From Pontibacter populi (lineage in GTDB: Bacteria > Bacteroidota > Bacteroidia > Cytophagales > Hymenobacteraceae), in NCBI RefSeq assembly GCF_019336435.1, contig NZ_JAHWXQ010000002.1, positions 434,001 through 498,000 on the forward strand: a stretch of DNA of 64,000 nucleotides, read 5' to 3'. Each line of letters starts with the position of its first letter. Position 1 is the first letter of the stretch. A program made the position numbers and the translations under genes. Below are positions 47,158 through 57,088 of the stretch, piece by piece. The notes under the pieces were generated by a model, which made no database searches, had not been told where the DNA came from, and was given only the letters and a program-made list of their open reading frames with translations.

Positions 47158-48537
47158 TCAGAAAGCAATTGTGTGCGTCTTAGCGCTAAATATCGTCCTG
47201 TATATAATCTTAAGATCCAGGACAAAGGACCAATTCTCCATATACCACAGGTCATGCAGTGTTCTTTGGATCCTTTGCTCTTCGGTTTCAGTAGGGCCTC
47301 TCCAGCCATTTACCTGTGCCCATCCTGTAATACCCGGCTTAAAGTAGTGCCTGATCATATATTTGTCTACACTTGCCTGCAGTTGCTGGTTAAGGAAACT
47401 TCTGTGTGGTCTGGGGCCAACTACACTCATGTTGCCAATAAGTACATTCAAGAATTGCGGCAATTCATCCAGGCTATACCTTCTTAATATTCTTCCAATA
47501 TTAGTTACCCTCGGATCATCCTTTTGGGTGGAAAGCAAACCTCCTGAAATAGTGTCGTTGTTGCTCATACTCCTGAACTTATAAACTTTAAATGGCTTAC
47601 CACCCTTTCCTATTCTTATAGGGCAATAGAAAACAGGACCTGGTGTTTCAAACTTTATAAGTAGAGCTATGACTATAAAAAGTGGTAGCAGGCCAATAAG
47701 TGCCAATGCGGCAAAAACTTTATCAAAACTATTCTTAAGTATAAAGGCATGTGTTTCATCTAAAGGCAGTTGCCTGACGTTTACTGCATCAATCTGGCCA
47801 TATTTTGTTATTTTATAGTTCTTCCCAAAAATGCCCTGGTAATCCGGAATGTACTTAACTCTTACACCATGATAATCAGCAGCTGCAATTATATTACGCA
47901 CTTTTTTGGACGCTTTTATAGGTAAGGCAATAACAATTTCATCTACTGGATTTTCCCTGAGGTATTCGTGAATGTGATCCAAGTCTCCTACAACTTTATC
48001 CTTTCCTACCAGGCAGCTCTCTTTTTTCTGACAATCTATAAATCCTTTTACTTTTAGCCCTTCCTTGCCCTGGGAGTTTAGTTGCCTTTCTACACACTCA
48101 GCCAGGTTCCCTACACCGGCAATAAGTGTAAAACGCTCTTTTTTAGCTTTGTTTTTTGCAAAGTCAATATAATTAACCGCAAGCATATTTATGGAAATGC
48201 CTAAAACCTGAAAAGTAATTGCAAAGGCTATCACAGCACGAACGCTATACAGCGTAGAAGGCGAGGTAAAAAAGAATATGAGAAATATTACTAATAGAAC
48301 TATAAATGCTTTAATATAGCCTGCTAACAAATTAGGTCTTTGATGAAAATTAAGGAAGTAAAGTTTTCTCCAGTAACATATTAGAAACCATAGCAGAATA
48401 AAACCGGCGAATATTTCCCAGTTTAATCTTTCTAGATTTCGATTATTAAAAAGTTGAATTGATATAATAAGGGCAATAACAAAAGTTAATATGTCACCCC
48501 CGAAATAAGAAAGCTTTATTTGTCTTGGGCTAATCAT
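47158..48537 (-). CDS. Initiating polyprenyl-phosphate sugar phosphotransferase, WcaJ type
   Basis: About 459 residues from the ATG at 48537 (the open frame extends to a TTG at 48549). Four or five N-terminal transmembrane helices, a CoA-binding-like domain (about 140-240, LIAGVGNLAECVERQL) and a C-terminal bacterial sugar transferase domain with KFRSM, DELPQFLNVLIGNMSVVGPRP and PGITGWAQVNGWRG. It loads the first sugar phosphate onto undecaprenyl phosphate and starts each repeat unit. It heads the minus-strand operon and is the only initiating transferase seen. Confidence 0.93.
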   Translation of the reverse strand: MISPRQIKLSYFGGDILTFVIALIISIQLFNNRNLERLNWEIFAGFILLWFLICYWRKLYFLNFHQRPNLLAGYIKAFIVLLVIFLIFFFTSPSTLYSVRAVIAFAITFQVLGISINMLAVNYIDFAKNKAKKERFTLIAGVGNLAECVERQLNSQGKEGLKVKGFIDCQKKESCLVGKDKVVGDLDHIHEYLRENPVDEIVIALPIKASKKVRNIIAAADYHGVRVKYIPDYQGIFGKNYKITKYGQIDAVNVRQLPLDETHAFILKNSFDKVFAALALIGLLPLFIVIALLIKFETPGPVFYCPIRIGKGGKPFKVYKFRSMSNNDTISGGLLSTQKDDPRVTNIGRILRRYSLDELPQFLNVLIGNMSVVGPRPHRSFLNQQLQASVDKYMIRHYFKPGITGWAQVNGWRGPTETEEQRIQRTLHDLWYMENWSFVLDLKIIYRTIFSAKTHTIAF

Positions 48538-49411
48538 AGTCAAACTCAATTAAAAGCACTGTTAAGAATAATTCCCTTTCGATATTTTGGTAATTGACAC
48601 TATGAGAGGGGGATTTTGGCGTCATTTGCCACGTGAAGGTACAGTAAGGACTATTTGCTAGTAGTAAGATACATTAGGGGCCATTTATTGCATGTTGGAA
48701 TATTGTATGCGCTATCACATTAGTATTATACATGTAATACACTTTCCTCTATCCTTAATTCGAGTTTCAATGAAATCTTCTTAAGGTGTATTCTTAGATG
48801 TGGAGTATAAATTAATCATATAAAAAAAATTAGTAGTTGAATTAAATACATTTAACAACGAATAAATAAAGTACAATTTTCCAATTAGAATAATTATAGC
48901 AATTATCAGATAAAATTTATAACTTATTATACTTGATTAACTACGAAAGGATGCGGGTTTGTACTTATAAAATGTTAAATTGACATATTAAGCAGCGAAC
49001 GTATGATATTTGTTAACGAAGATTTAATTTGTGGTAAGAGGCCATATAAAAAGGTGGATAGCTATTAAATTTTACCGGAAGGTGGAAGATTGTATCCAAA
49101 CTATAAGTTGAGTAACTGAGCTAAATCTAAAGACTAAAAAATATTTAACTAATCTTTCTAAAACTCTAAAGGCATTTATCTATAATTGATCAACTGAAAG
49201 AAATTTCTGAGATAAAGCTAAGCATTCTCCTAATCCAAATCTCATTCAAAAAATCTATATAGTACAATTCATACAGTTGAATTATTTGTTTCATGAATGA
49301 CTCGATTTATGTAATAATCTTTCATGGGCTCTGAGTAAAAGTTGCGATGCCAGCGAATCAAAAGCAAACATTCCGATAGCAATATGATTGGCTTCACAAT
49401 TTCATTAAAAA
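48538..49411. other. AT-rich intergenic region, no gene seen
   Basis: About 870 AT-rich bases upstream of the sugar transferase operon. No open frame with coding character and no RNA gene was recognised. It should carry the operon promoter and perhaps a long leader; no full TTTG/TAnnTTTG pair was found. Confidence 0.4.
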
Positions 49412-49465
49412 TTATAAGCCATAAAAAAAGCAGCTATAAGTAGCTGCTTTTTTTATGGCTTATAA
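49412..49465 (-). terminator. 25-bp stem terminator of the lyase lipoprotein gene
   Basis: Bases 49412-49436 and 49441-49465 pair perfectly over 25 bp around a TAAG loop. The stem contains a run of seven A paired with seven T, next to the GCAGCTA/TAGCTGC core. It lies 82 bases after the stop at 49547 and may work in both directions. Confidence 0.85.
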
Positions 49466-49546
49466 ATACCTTACATTAAGTAAGATTAGTATCATTCTTA
49501 AGATAAACATTTACAAACTTTTGTTCATCTCATCACGATCATCTAT

Positions 49547-50794
49547 TTAATACTTTATAGTGAAATTAATAACTACAGGTGTTCCAGCAGTTCCAGTTCC
49601 TTTAGATCCAGAATAAGGTGTAGCTGTTAAGGTGTAGTTACCTACTGGCAAGGTTAAATTACCATAGTAATAGTTGCCTTTTCCATTATCACCAAATAGA
49701 GCAAACGGAGAAGCATTATCAGTATAGGTATGATTTTTAGCTCCGGTTAGGGCAAACTTAACGCTACCAACTGTAGCACCAAGATCTGCACGGAAGTTAA
49801 ACTTTTTTGTTCCCAGCGTTTTATAGCTTAACGTAACTCCACTAGTCATCTTCAATACATCTTTCTCTGTACCAGCATCTACTAAAGTAATGCCTGTGAT
49901 TTGAGAGGAGCTTGAAACCGGCTCAGTTGGAGTTGGGGTTGGAGTTGGTGAAACAACAGGTTCAGTTGTAGAAGGAACTTCAGTAGTACTGCCAGTTCTC
50001 ATATCCGCCAGACTTGAATTTTCGTTTCCAACACGTACGTTATCATACAAAAGCACACGCTTTGTAGTCAGACTTTCGCCACTGTTCCAAGATGCTTTAT
50101 AGATACCAATCTTCCAGTTAGGCATTTTGGTATCATACATGTTACCACCTGTATGAGTTAGTATCTTGTTTCCGTTTTTCCAAACTTCAATTAATCCGTC
50201 AGATCCATAAGAGTGGATAAAATGGAATACATATTCGTTCCATGTATCTTTTGTTATTCCACCCAGGTCTATTTCCTTCAATGAACCTGAGTTATTTCCA
50301 GTTCTTAGGATTAACCTGTCTTTACGTACTCGCAATGACGTTGCCTGTGTAGTACCAGATGATTGCCACCACTGGCTGATTACTTCACTCTCAGTATCAT
50401 ATGCATAATCTTTAGAAGGGAAATAAGCAGCAAAGCTATACCATCTGTTCTTATTTGTAGCCGGGTCTGCTACTATAACTTCGGCTCTTGTACCATTTGC
50501 TACAGCGCCATCTGAACTACGTAGCTCGAAACGGCCTGACTTGGCTCCGCTAAAAACCGGGTTAGTTACCATCTGGAAGGCATACGAAGTACCGAACTGT
50601 GTATGACGGCCAGAGAAAGCAGTACTGCCTTCGAAGGTTTCCTGATAAATATAATTTGCTGAAGTAGCTGCGTCTGTAGATTCAGCATTTAAAGCTGAGA
50701 TTGGTGAAACTTCGTCTAGTTCTTTTTGCTCACAAGACACAACTATTGCACCCACCATCACTGGTGCCAGGATATATTTTAATAAACGATTCAT
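49547..50794 (-). CDS. Polysaccharide-lyase-like lipoprotein with C-terminal beta domain
   Basis: 415 residues: a lipoprotein signal (GAIVVSC, Cys21), a jelly-roll lyase-like domain (about 48-270, YQETFEGST, SGRFELRSSDG, GTRAEVIV, RWYSFAAYFPSKDY, ISQWWQSS, DTWNEYVFHFIHSYG, NWKIGIYKASWN), a Pro-Thr linker (about 290-300), and a C-terminal beta-sandwich (about 305-415, VGSVKFALTG, LPVGNYTLTATPYSG). It is a clear paralog of 46187-47152. It is monocistronic with its own terminator. It likely acts on the polymer at the outer membrane. Confidence 0.8.
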   Translation of the reverse strand: MNRLLKYILAPVMVGAIVVSCEQKELDEVSPISALNAESTDAATSANYIYQETFEGSTAFSGRHTQFGTSYAFQMVTNPVFSGAKSGRFELRSSDGAVANGTRAEVIVADPATNKNRWYSFAAYFPSKDYAYDTESEVISQWWQSSGTTQATSLRVRKDRLILRTGNNSGSLKEIDLGGITKDTWNEYVFHFIHSYGSDGLIEVWKNGNKILTHTGGNMYDTKMPNWKIGIYKASWNSGESLTTKRVLLYDNVRVGNENSSLADMRTGSTTEVPSTTEPVVSPTPTPTPTEPVSSSSQITGITLVDAGTEKDVLKMTSGVTLSYKTLGTKKFNFRADLGATVGSVKFALTGAKNHTYTDNASPFALFGDNGKGNYYYGNLTLPVGNYTLTATPYSGSKGTGTAGTPVVINFTIKY

Positions 50795-52011
50795 TAGGAT
50801 TAGGCTAAAAGTTAAAAAATTTACTCAGGCTTCCGGTGCCTTTGGAATATGCTCGAATACTAGCATCCAACCGGGATTCGCCTCTTGTTAAAAGGATAAA
50901 ATTGATTGTACTTAAATTAAATGTTTACTTTTAAAAGTCTTACCATACGCCAAGCTCACTTAAGATTCAACACTCATTTATCTAATTTCTTCTACAACGT
51001 GCAACAGCAGAACGCTTTGTACATTTTTCTAAAAGCAACTTCACAAATGTAGTATAACTTGTTTCACAATTAAAAACCATTGGCCAAAAAAAGGGGCATT
51101 TTATTAGATTCACACCATGTTTTTATTAGTATACTAAAAAAAACAGCCAAATTATGTCAAAAATACAACCTTTTTTAAGTTGACCTTACGAAGATATCAA
51201 TTGTACTTTTTTAATTTATCTTTAAATAAATAAATTATATAAATTCTCTATATTTGTTTACAGAATGCAATTATCAAACAAAACCAATCAGGTTTAACAA
51301 ATATAGCTGTCTGTTATTAGTAAGCTGTCGATGTAAAATGCTGGCTTTTGCACTAAGTAAAGTTTAGCTCACCCGTGACCTATTAGCTCATCAGCATGAT
51401 ATGCCATTTCTATAGTAACCAGGTGAGAACTTTAATCCCAGAAGATCAGGTAATTAGTGATTTTGGACTCTGTTAGCTGTTTTAAAGGTAGTATTCCGGT
51501 TCAGTACTAGGCTTTCCCAAAGCACTGCCCTTACACCGATGCCAAAGTAAACTATAATGAGTAAGACTTAATAAAGAATGAAAGCAGCAAAGCTTCATGA
51601 CTGCCAGCAGGTGGTTAAAGGCACTAAGCGTACTTTACGTTAACTTATGCAGATACATTAAACCGACCTTCGGAGGTAATACCGGCTCGTTACTTTTAGA
51701 GGGAGGCCCAAGGTGTTATAGTTTATAGTTTCATCTTTTGAAAGACACTTCTGTATTTAACCTCTGCAAATTGCTAATAAAACGGAAGCCGAATAGGGTA
51801 GGATAAGTAGGTCTATACTTTATAGTTGCTAGATTAGAATACAATTATAGATATAAGAACGAGAGAATAGTTAAACTTACTCTTCATCTCGAAAACCACA
51901 TCCTTTTCAAAATTTACAGCCACAGTATTTTCGAAGGAATTAATACTAACTTTTATTATAATTATACAGTATTATAGATACATACCTTATCTATAACTTG
52001 TTATCTGACCT
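50795..52011. other. Large AT-rich divergent intergenic region
   Basis: 1.2 kb between the minus-strand lyase lipoprotein and the plus-strand ABC exporter. No gene was recognised. An isolated TATATTTG (51249-51256, plus strand) lacks a matching -33 element. A more GC-rich patch (about 51590-51720) stands out, but I cannot assign a function. Confidence 0.4.
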
Positions 52012-52866
52012 ATGCCTTCAACTACTAATAAATGGGAATGGCAAATAGATAAATCAACCAGCTTCTGGAGCCATTCTCCAAAAGAGTTGTGGGCTTACCG
52101 GTTTTTATTAGCAGGTTTAATCAAGAGGCAGTTCCTGCTAAATTATCAGCAAACCATTCTAGGACCTCTATGGATATTTTTCCAGCCTATCCTGACATTG
52201 GTCACCTATGTTATGGTTTTTAATAAACTAATAGGTATAAGTACAGGCAATTTGCCCCCAGTCGTATTTTATGCTTCTGGTATAATCCTATGGAATTTTT
52301 TCAGCGACAGCTTTACAGGCAGTTCAGGCACATTTAAAGAGAATGCACATATTTTCAGTAAAGTGTATTTCCCGCGTATTGTAATGCCTGTTTCAATTGT
52401 AAGCACTCACTTTATCAGGTTTCTAATGCAATTATTACTCTTCCTGATGGTGATTATCTACTATAGCTTATTTTCTGATTTGCGGTTGCACCTTAATATC
52501 TGGATTCTTGCGTTACCAGTTTCAATAACATTTATCGGATTAATGGCTTTAGGAGTAGGTTTATTATGCTCGCTCCTAACAGCCAAATACCGGGACTTAA
52601 CAAACCTGGTAACATTGGGTATCCGGCTGGTTATGTTCGTAACTCCCGTAATTTATCCGGTCACTGCTATTCCGGAGAGACTACGCTGGGTGGTGCAAAT
52701 TAATCCGCTTACCCCCTTATTTGAACTCTTCCGCCTTTCCCTGTTCGGGGAAGGTTATGTTACCGTTCCTCAGGTATTTTATAGCTTAGGTATTATTGTA
52801 TTGGTTCTGATCGGAGCCACATTGCTTTTTAATAAGCAGTGTGACAAGCTGATTGATGTAGTTTAA
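52012..52866 (+). CDS. wzm: Polysaccharide ABC transporter permease, Wzm type
   Basis: 284 residues with six transmembrane helices and the ABC-2 pattern: ELWAYRFLLAGLIKRQFLLNYQQTILGPLWIFFQP, ASGIILWNFFSDSFTGSSGTF, FSKVYFPRIVMP and late INPLTPLFELFR. It exports a finished lipid-linked glycan across the inner membrane with the ATPase gene that starts 10 bases downstream. It heads the second plus-strand operon. Confidence 0.94.
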   Translation: MPSTTNKWEWQIDKSTSFWSHSPKELWAYRFLLAGLIKRQFLLNYQQTILGPLWIFFQPILTLVTYVMVFNKLIGISTGNLPPVVFYASGIILWNFFSDSFTGSSGTFKENAHIFSKVYFPRIVMPVSIVSTHFIRFLMQLLLFLMVIIYYSLFSDLRLHLNIWILALPVSITFIGLMALGVGLLCSLLTAKYRDLTNLVTLGIRLVMFVTPVIYPVTAIPERLRWVVQINPLTPLFELFRLSLFGEGYVTVPQVFYSLGIIVLVLIGATLLFNKQCDKLIDVV

Positions 52867-52876
52867 CGACTTGATA

Positions 52877-54157
52877 ATGCCAGAAGTAGTAATAACAGTA
52901 GAGCATCTTTATAAAATGTATCGCCTGGGATCCATCGGAACGGGTTCTTTCAGGCAAGATCTGCAACGCTGGTGGACTTCTTCTGTCCTAAATAAGCAGG
53001 ACCCTTTTTTTCAGGTGGGAGAAGAATTCGACTCGGGGAAGTATTCACAACATATCATGGCGTTACAGGATGTGAGCTTTGAAGTAAGACAAGGTGATGC
53101 TATTGGTATAATTGGCAGTAATGGTTCCGGCAAGTCAACCTTGCTAAAGATAATTTCAAGGATTGTGCGGCCTACAGAAGGCGTTGTAAAAGGGAAAGGA
53201 AAAGTTAGCAGCCTTTTAGAAGTTGGTACAGGTTTTCACCAGGAATTGTCCGGGCGGGAGAACATATACATAAGCGGCTACATTTTAGGTATGAGCAAGC
53301 CCGAGATAAAGCGAAAGTTTGATGAAATAGTCGCATTCTCAGGAGTTGAAAAATTTGTTGACACACCTGTTAAGCGGTATTCATCCGGGATGTATGTTCG
53401 CTTAGCTTTTGCTGTTGCAGCCCACCTGGAGCCAGATATCTTAATTGTAGATGAAGTACTGGCAGTAGGCGATGCTGATTTCCAAAAGAAGTGTTTAGGC
53501 AAAATGCGGGAAGTTTCCCAATCAAGTGGAAGAACCATTTTGTTTGTCAGCCACAGCATGCAGGCCATTAAAAACCTATGTGATAAAGCACTATGGCTCA
53601 ACAAAGGCCGAATGCAGGCATTTGGACATGTACCAGAAGTCATAAATAAGTACTTGAATAACAACCAGAAAACAAACTTCAGGCAGAGTTGGGATAATCC
53701 TGATGAGGCTCCTGGTAATAACTGGGTACGTATAAAGTCGGTAGAATTAATCCCAAAACTGGAGCATTCAGAAAATATCCTGGATATACGAACGCCGCTG
53801 CTGGTTAAATTTCAATTCTGGAGCATGAAAGAGGATATAGTACTAAGTGCCGGTTTACTATTATTCTCCATCAGCGGAGAGTGCATTTTCGACCTTCCCT
53901 CTCCTACCACCCTGAGCCATAAAGGTGTTATGGAGGGAGAATGCCTTATTCCAGGAGATTTCTTAAATGATGGCTCATACTATATCTCCCTGAATTTTGT
54001 AAAGGATACTTCTGTGCCTTTGTTTGATTTTGATGAGTGTTTGTCGTTTGATCTGCAAGATTACCGGGGTGAAATACAATGGTATGGAAAATGGTGGGGT
54101 ACAGTACGCCCAAAATTCCCATTCTGCATTAAACAAGCAGATATGGTCCAGAAATAA
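52877..54157 (+). CDS. wzt: Polysaccharide ABC transporter ATPase, Wzt type with C-terminal domain
   Basis: About 426 residues from the ATG at 52877; the open frame begins at a TTG at 52871. The nucleotide-binding domain has Walker A GSNGSGKST, signature YSSGMYVRLA, Walker B ILIVDEVLAVGD and the H-loop FVSHSM. Residues about 280-425 are a Wzt-type C-terminal beta-sandwich (NNWVRIKSVELIP, LLVKFQFWSM), which in characterised systems reads the modified non-reducing end of the glycan before export. The presence of this domain suggests the exported chain is capped. Confidence 0.93.
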   Translation: MPEVVITVEHLYKMYRLGSIGTGSFRQDLQRWWTSSVLNKQDPFFQVGEEFDSGKYSQHIMALQDVSFEVRQGDAIGIIGSNGSGKSTLLKIISRIVRPTEGVVKGKGKVSSLLEVGTGFHQELSGRENIYISGYILGMSKPEIKRKFDEIVAFSGVEKFVDTPVKRYSSGMYVRLAFAVAAHLEPDILIVDEVLAVGDADFQKKCLGKMREVSQSSGRTILFVSHSMQAIKNLCDKALWLNKGRMQAFGHVPEVINKYLNNNQKTNFRQSWDNPDEAPGNNWVRIKSVELIPKLEHSENILDIRTPLLVKFQFWSMKEDIVLSAGLLLFSISGECIFDLPSPTTLSHKGVMEGECLIPGDFLNDGSYYISLNFVKDTSVPLFDFDECLSFDLQDYRGEIQWYGKWWGTVRPKFPFCIKQADMVQK

Positions 54158-54175
54158 AAACACTCTTTCTTGTGT

Positions 54176-55432
54176 ATGAAAATCCACCCACCATATCACA
54201 TCAAACATATCCGACTCCAGGAGGATCCGACACCAGTTTATAGTGATCCGTCTCCGACTGGCAGTTACCTTGTTTTCTGGTGGAGTGATATTGCCTTAGG
54301 AGATCTCTACCTTGAGCCAAACAAAAAGATTTCGGAGAAAGAGTATTATAGACTTATGAGGCATGCCATACTACCTGCCCTCCGATTCTATGCCACTGAA
54401 CAACAGCATTTACAACCCGATTGGCAAAAGCTACTTCCTGATAACAACTATAAAGCCTGGGCCATTACTTTAGAGGCTTTGTTCTTAAATTATACTTCTA
54501 CTATAGTTGCTGAGCGCGTACCTGTGTCGGTAATTATCTGCACACATAACAGAGCCTCCCAATTGCAGCAGTGTCTAACAAACCTCAGCAAACTTGCCTG
54601 CCAAGCGGTAGAAATTATAGTTGTAGATAATGCCCCTACTGATGCAGCCACTGAGATAACAGTAAAGCAATTCACATATGCAGGCAACCTGGCATATGTA
54701 AGAGAGCCTCGAAAGGGCCTCGACATTGCCCGGAATACTGGTTTAAAACATGCAGCCTATTCTGTTGTGGCTTTTGTGGATGATGATGTATCCGTACATC
54801 ACCTTTGGCTACACCACGTCTGGGATTCTTTCAGGAACCCGGGGATTGCTGCCATGACGGGTTTGGTGCTAGCCTCTGAGTTACAAACCGAGGCCCAATA
54901 TTTATTTGAAAAACACTGGAGCTTTAACCGGGGCTATGCGGACAAAATCTATACCAAAAGCTTCTTACTCAATACGTATGCTCAAGGACCACCGGTTTGG
55001 GAAATTGGTGCAGGAGCAAACATGGCCTTCAGAAAGGATGTGCTAGAAGCTACTGGCACTTTTAACGAATTACTGGACGCTGGAGCGGCAGGGTGTAGCG
55101 GTGATTCAGAACTATGGTACCGCCTTTTGTTGCATGGTTACACAATACACTACAACCCCAGAGCCATCGTATACCATCAGCACAGAAAGGATATCAAAAG
55201 CTTAAGAAAACAGATATTCTATTACATGCGTGGCCATGCAGCAGCAGCTCTTATTCAGCAGAAGCAATACAAAGGGGCTGCTTACACTCAGCACCTGATC
55301 AGGTTATTGCTTAAAGGGTACACTCGCTCTATACTTAGAGGTTTCCCCAGCTACCAGGCAAGGTACACAACCCTCTGGGCACAGATAAGCGGAGTATTAT
55401 CAGGGCTCATATTTTACTATAAAAACAGGTAA
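54176..55432 (+). CDS. Family 2 glycosyltransferase with N-terminal extension
   Basis: About 418 residues from the ATG at 54176 (a TTG at 54170 is in frame). The first 115 residues are not GT2-like and look like a separate small domain (SYLVFWWSDIALGDLYLEP). The GT-A domain follows: VSVIICTHNRASQL, EIIVVDNAPTD, and a DDD motif in VAFVDDDVSVHHLW. The late motif GDSELWYRLLLHGY is usual for acceptor binding. It lies 18 bases after wzt and is presumably co-transcribed. Confidence 0.9.
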   Translation: MKIHPPYHIKHIRLQEDPTPVYSDPSPTGSYLVFWWSDIALGDLYLEPNKKISEKEYYRLMRHAILPALRFYATEQQHLQPDWQKLLPDNNYKAWAITLEALFLNYTSTIVAERVPVSVIICTHNRASQLQQCLTNLSKLACQAVEIIVVDNAPTDAATEITVKQFTYAGNLAYVREPRKGLDIARNTGLKHAAYSVVAFVDDDVSVHHLWLHHVWDSFRNPGIAAMTGLVLASELQTEAQYLFEKHWSFNRGYADKIYTKSFLLNTYAQGPPVWEIGAGANMAFRKDVLEATGTFNELLDAGAAGCSGDSELWYRLLLHGYTIHYNPRAIVYHQHRKDIKSLRKQIFYYMRGHAAAALIQQKQYKGAAYTQHLIRLLLKGYTRSILRGFPSYQARYTTLWAQISGVLSGLIFYYKNR

Positions 55433-55459
55433 TTCCATTGCCAAGGAGTTCTACAAATT

Positions 55460-57088
55460 ATGCAGCCAGCATCTCAAATGTCTTTTAATCCATTGGTTAC
55501 GGTTATCATCCCGTGTTATAACCATGCTGTGTACCTGCATAAGGCCATAAAAAGTGTATTAAACCAGACCTATATCAACATCGAGATAATTGTGGTAGAC
55601 GATGGCTCTACTGATAACACGCAGGCAGTTGCTACAAGCTACCATCCCGTCACATATGTTTACCAACAAAATCAGGGCCTTTCAGCAGCCCGGAACACAG
55701 GCATTAAAAAAAGCAATGGCGAGTGCCTGGTATTTCTAGATGCCGACGATTGGCTCTACCCGAAAGGCATAGAAATTAATGTAGGTTACATGCAGGCACA
55801 TAAGGATGTTGCCTTTATATCTGGGACATTTGATGCCATTTATGTCCAGGAAAATAAGATAAGAGAGGGTGTTGTTGAAGTAAATTCAGATCACTACTGT
55901 CGTTTACTTCAATGCAACTACATAGGCATGATCGCGACGGTGCTTTTCCAACGGTGGGTATTTGAGGAATTTTCTTATGATGTCACTTTGAAGAACTGTG
56001 AAGATTATGACTTATTCCTAAAAATAGCCCGGAAATACAAGGTTTATCATCACCTGAATAAGATAGCGGCCTACAGGATACATACTTCCAACATGTCAAC
56101 AAACATACCCGACATGCTTAATGGTGTATTACGTATTCAACAAAAGCAAAAAGAAAACCTGCTGGAGGAAAAGGAAATAAAAGCTTTTAAGGCTGGCCGT
56201 AGAATTTGGAAGAACTATTACTGCCACGAACTATACAGGAAATTAGTCCACAGAAAAGACCCTCCTGCAAAAGAAGAACTGGAAACTCTTCTAAAATATA
56301 AACCTGCTTATTACCTCAAATACAATATTGTTTCTAAAACTACCACGCTGAAAACTGTAGCTAAAGAACTGGCCCCGGACTATAGTTTAAAATGGCTACA
56401 CAAACTAGGGATATACAAAAAATATATCCCTAAAATAAGGAAAGTTAACCTGGGCGACCTTGACCGAACAACCCCTTTCAGCACAGAGTTTGGTTATGAC
56501 CGGGGCGGACCGATAGACAGGTATTACATTGAAAACTTTTTGGAACTGGAGCGAAAAAGAATAAAAGATAGAGTTCTTGAGATTGGTGACAATGAGTATA
56601 CACTCCGTTTTGGAGGAGAAAGTGTTACTCAGAGTGATATTCTGCATGTAGATTCTAGCAACCCGAATGCCGCCTTCATTGGAGACATTAGCAATGCTCC
56701 GGATATCCCGGATAATTTATTTGACTGCATTATCCTTACCCAAACACTTCATCTGATTTATGATGTTCAGGGTGCACTAAGAACCTGCCATCGTATACTA
56801 AAGCCCGGAGGCACCTTAATACTCACCGTTCCAGGCATCACTCCTATTGACCATGGGCAGTGGAAAGATATCTGGTACTGGTCATTTACGGTAAAATCCA
56901 TGCAGAAACTACTACAGGACACTTTCTCTGGAGATATAGCAGTTAATTCTTATGGCAATGTACTGGCGGCCACATCTTTCCTGTATGGTCTTGGTCTTCC
57001 CGAAATACCAAAAGAAAAGCTTATACCCAACGACCCTCATTATCAGGTAATCATTTCAGTCAGAGCCACTAAAAAGGATGTCTCATGA
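55460..57088 (+). CDS. Family 2 glycosyltransferase fused to a SAM-dependent methyltransferase
   Basis: 542 residues. Residues about 8-230 are a GT-A transferase (VTVIIPCYNHAVYLHKAI, IIVVDDGSTDNT, FLDADDWLYP). Residues about 365-480 are a class I methyltransferase: VLEIGDNEYTLRFGG as the SAM-binding loop, FIGDISNAPDIPDNLFDCIILTQTL, and RILKPGGTLILTVPG. A single protein may add and methylate a sugar, possibly the chain-capping residue that a Wzt C-terminal domain would recognise; this is inference. The stop overlaps the next start (ATGA). Confidence 0.88.
   Translation: MQPASQMSFNPLVTVIIPCYNHAVYLHKAIKSVLNQTYINIEIIVVDDGSTDNTQAVATSYHPVTYVYQQNQGLSAARNTGIKKSNGECLVFLDADDWLYPKGIEINVGYMQAHKDVAFISGTFDAIYVQENKIREGVVEVNSDHYCRLLQCNYIGMIATVLFQRWVFEEFSYDVTLKNCEDYDLFLKIARKYKVYHHLNKIAAYRIHTSNMSTNIPDMLNGVLRIQQKQKENLLEEKEIKAFKAGRRIWKNYYCHELYRKLVHRKDPPAKEELETLLKYKPAYYLKYNIVSKTTTLKTVAKELAPDYSLKWLHKLGIYKKYIPKIRKVNLGDLDRTTPFSTEFGYDRGGPIDRYYIENFLELERKRIKDRVLEIGDNEYTLRFGGESVTQSDILHVDSSNPNAAFIGDISNAPDIPDNLFDCIILTQTLHLIYDVQGALRTCHRILKPGGTLILTVPGITPIDHGQWKDIWYWSFTVKSMQKLLQDTFSGDIAVNSYGNVLAATSFLYGLGLPEIPKEKLIPNDPHYQVIISVRATKKDVS

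Noticed and set aside
51249..51256. TATATTTG as a promoter for the ABC exporter operon
   Set aside because: No TTTG lies about 20 bases upstream, and it is about 760 bases from the first gene.
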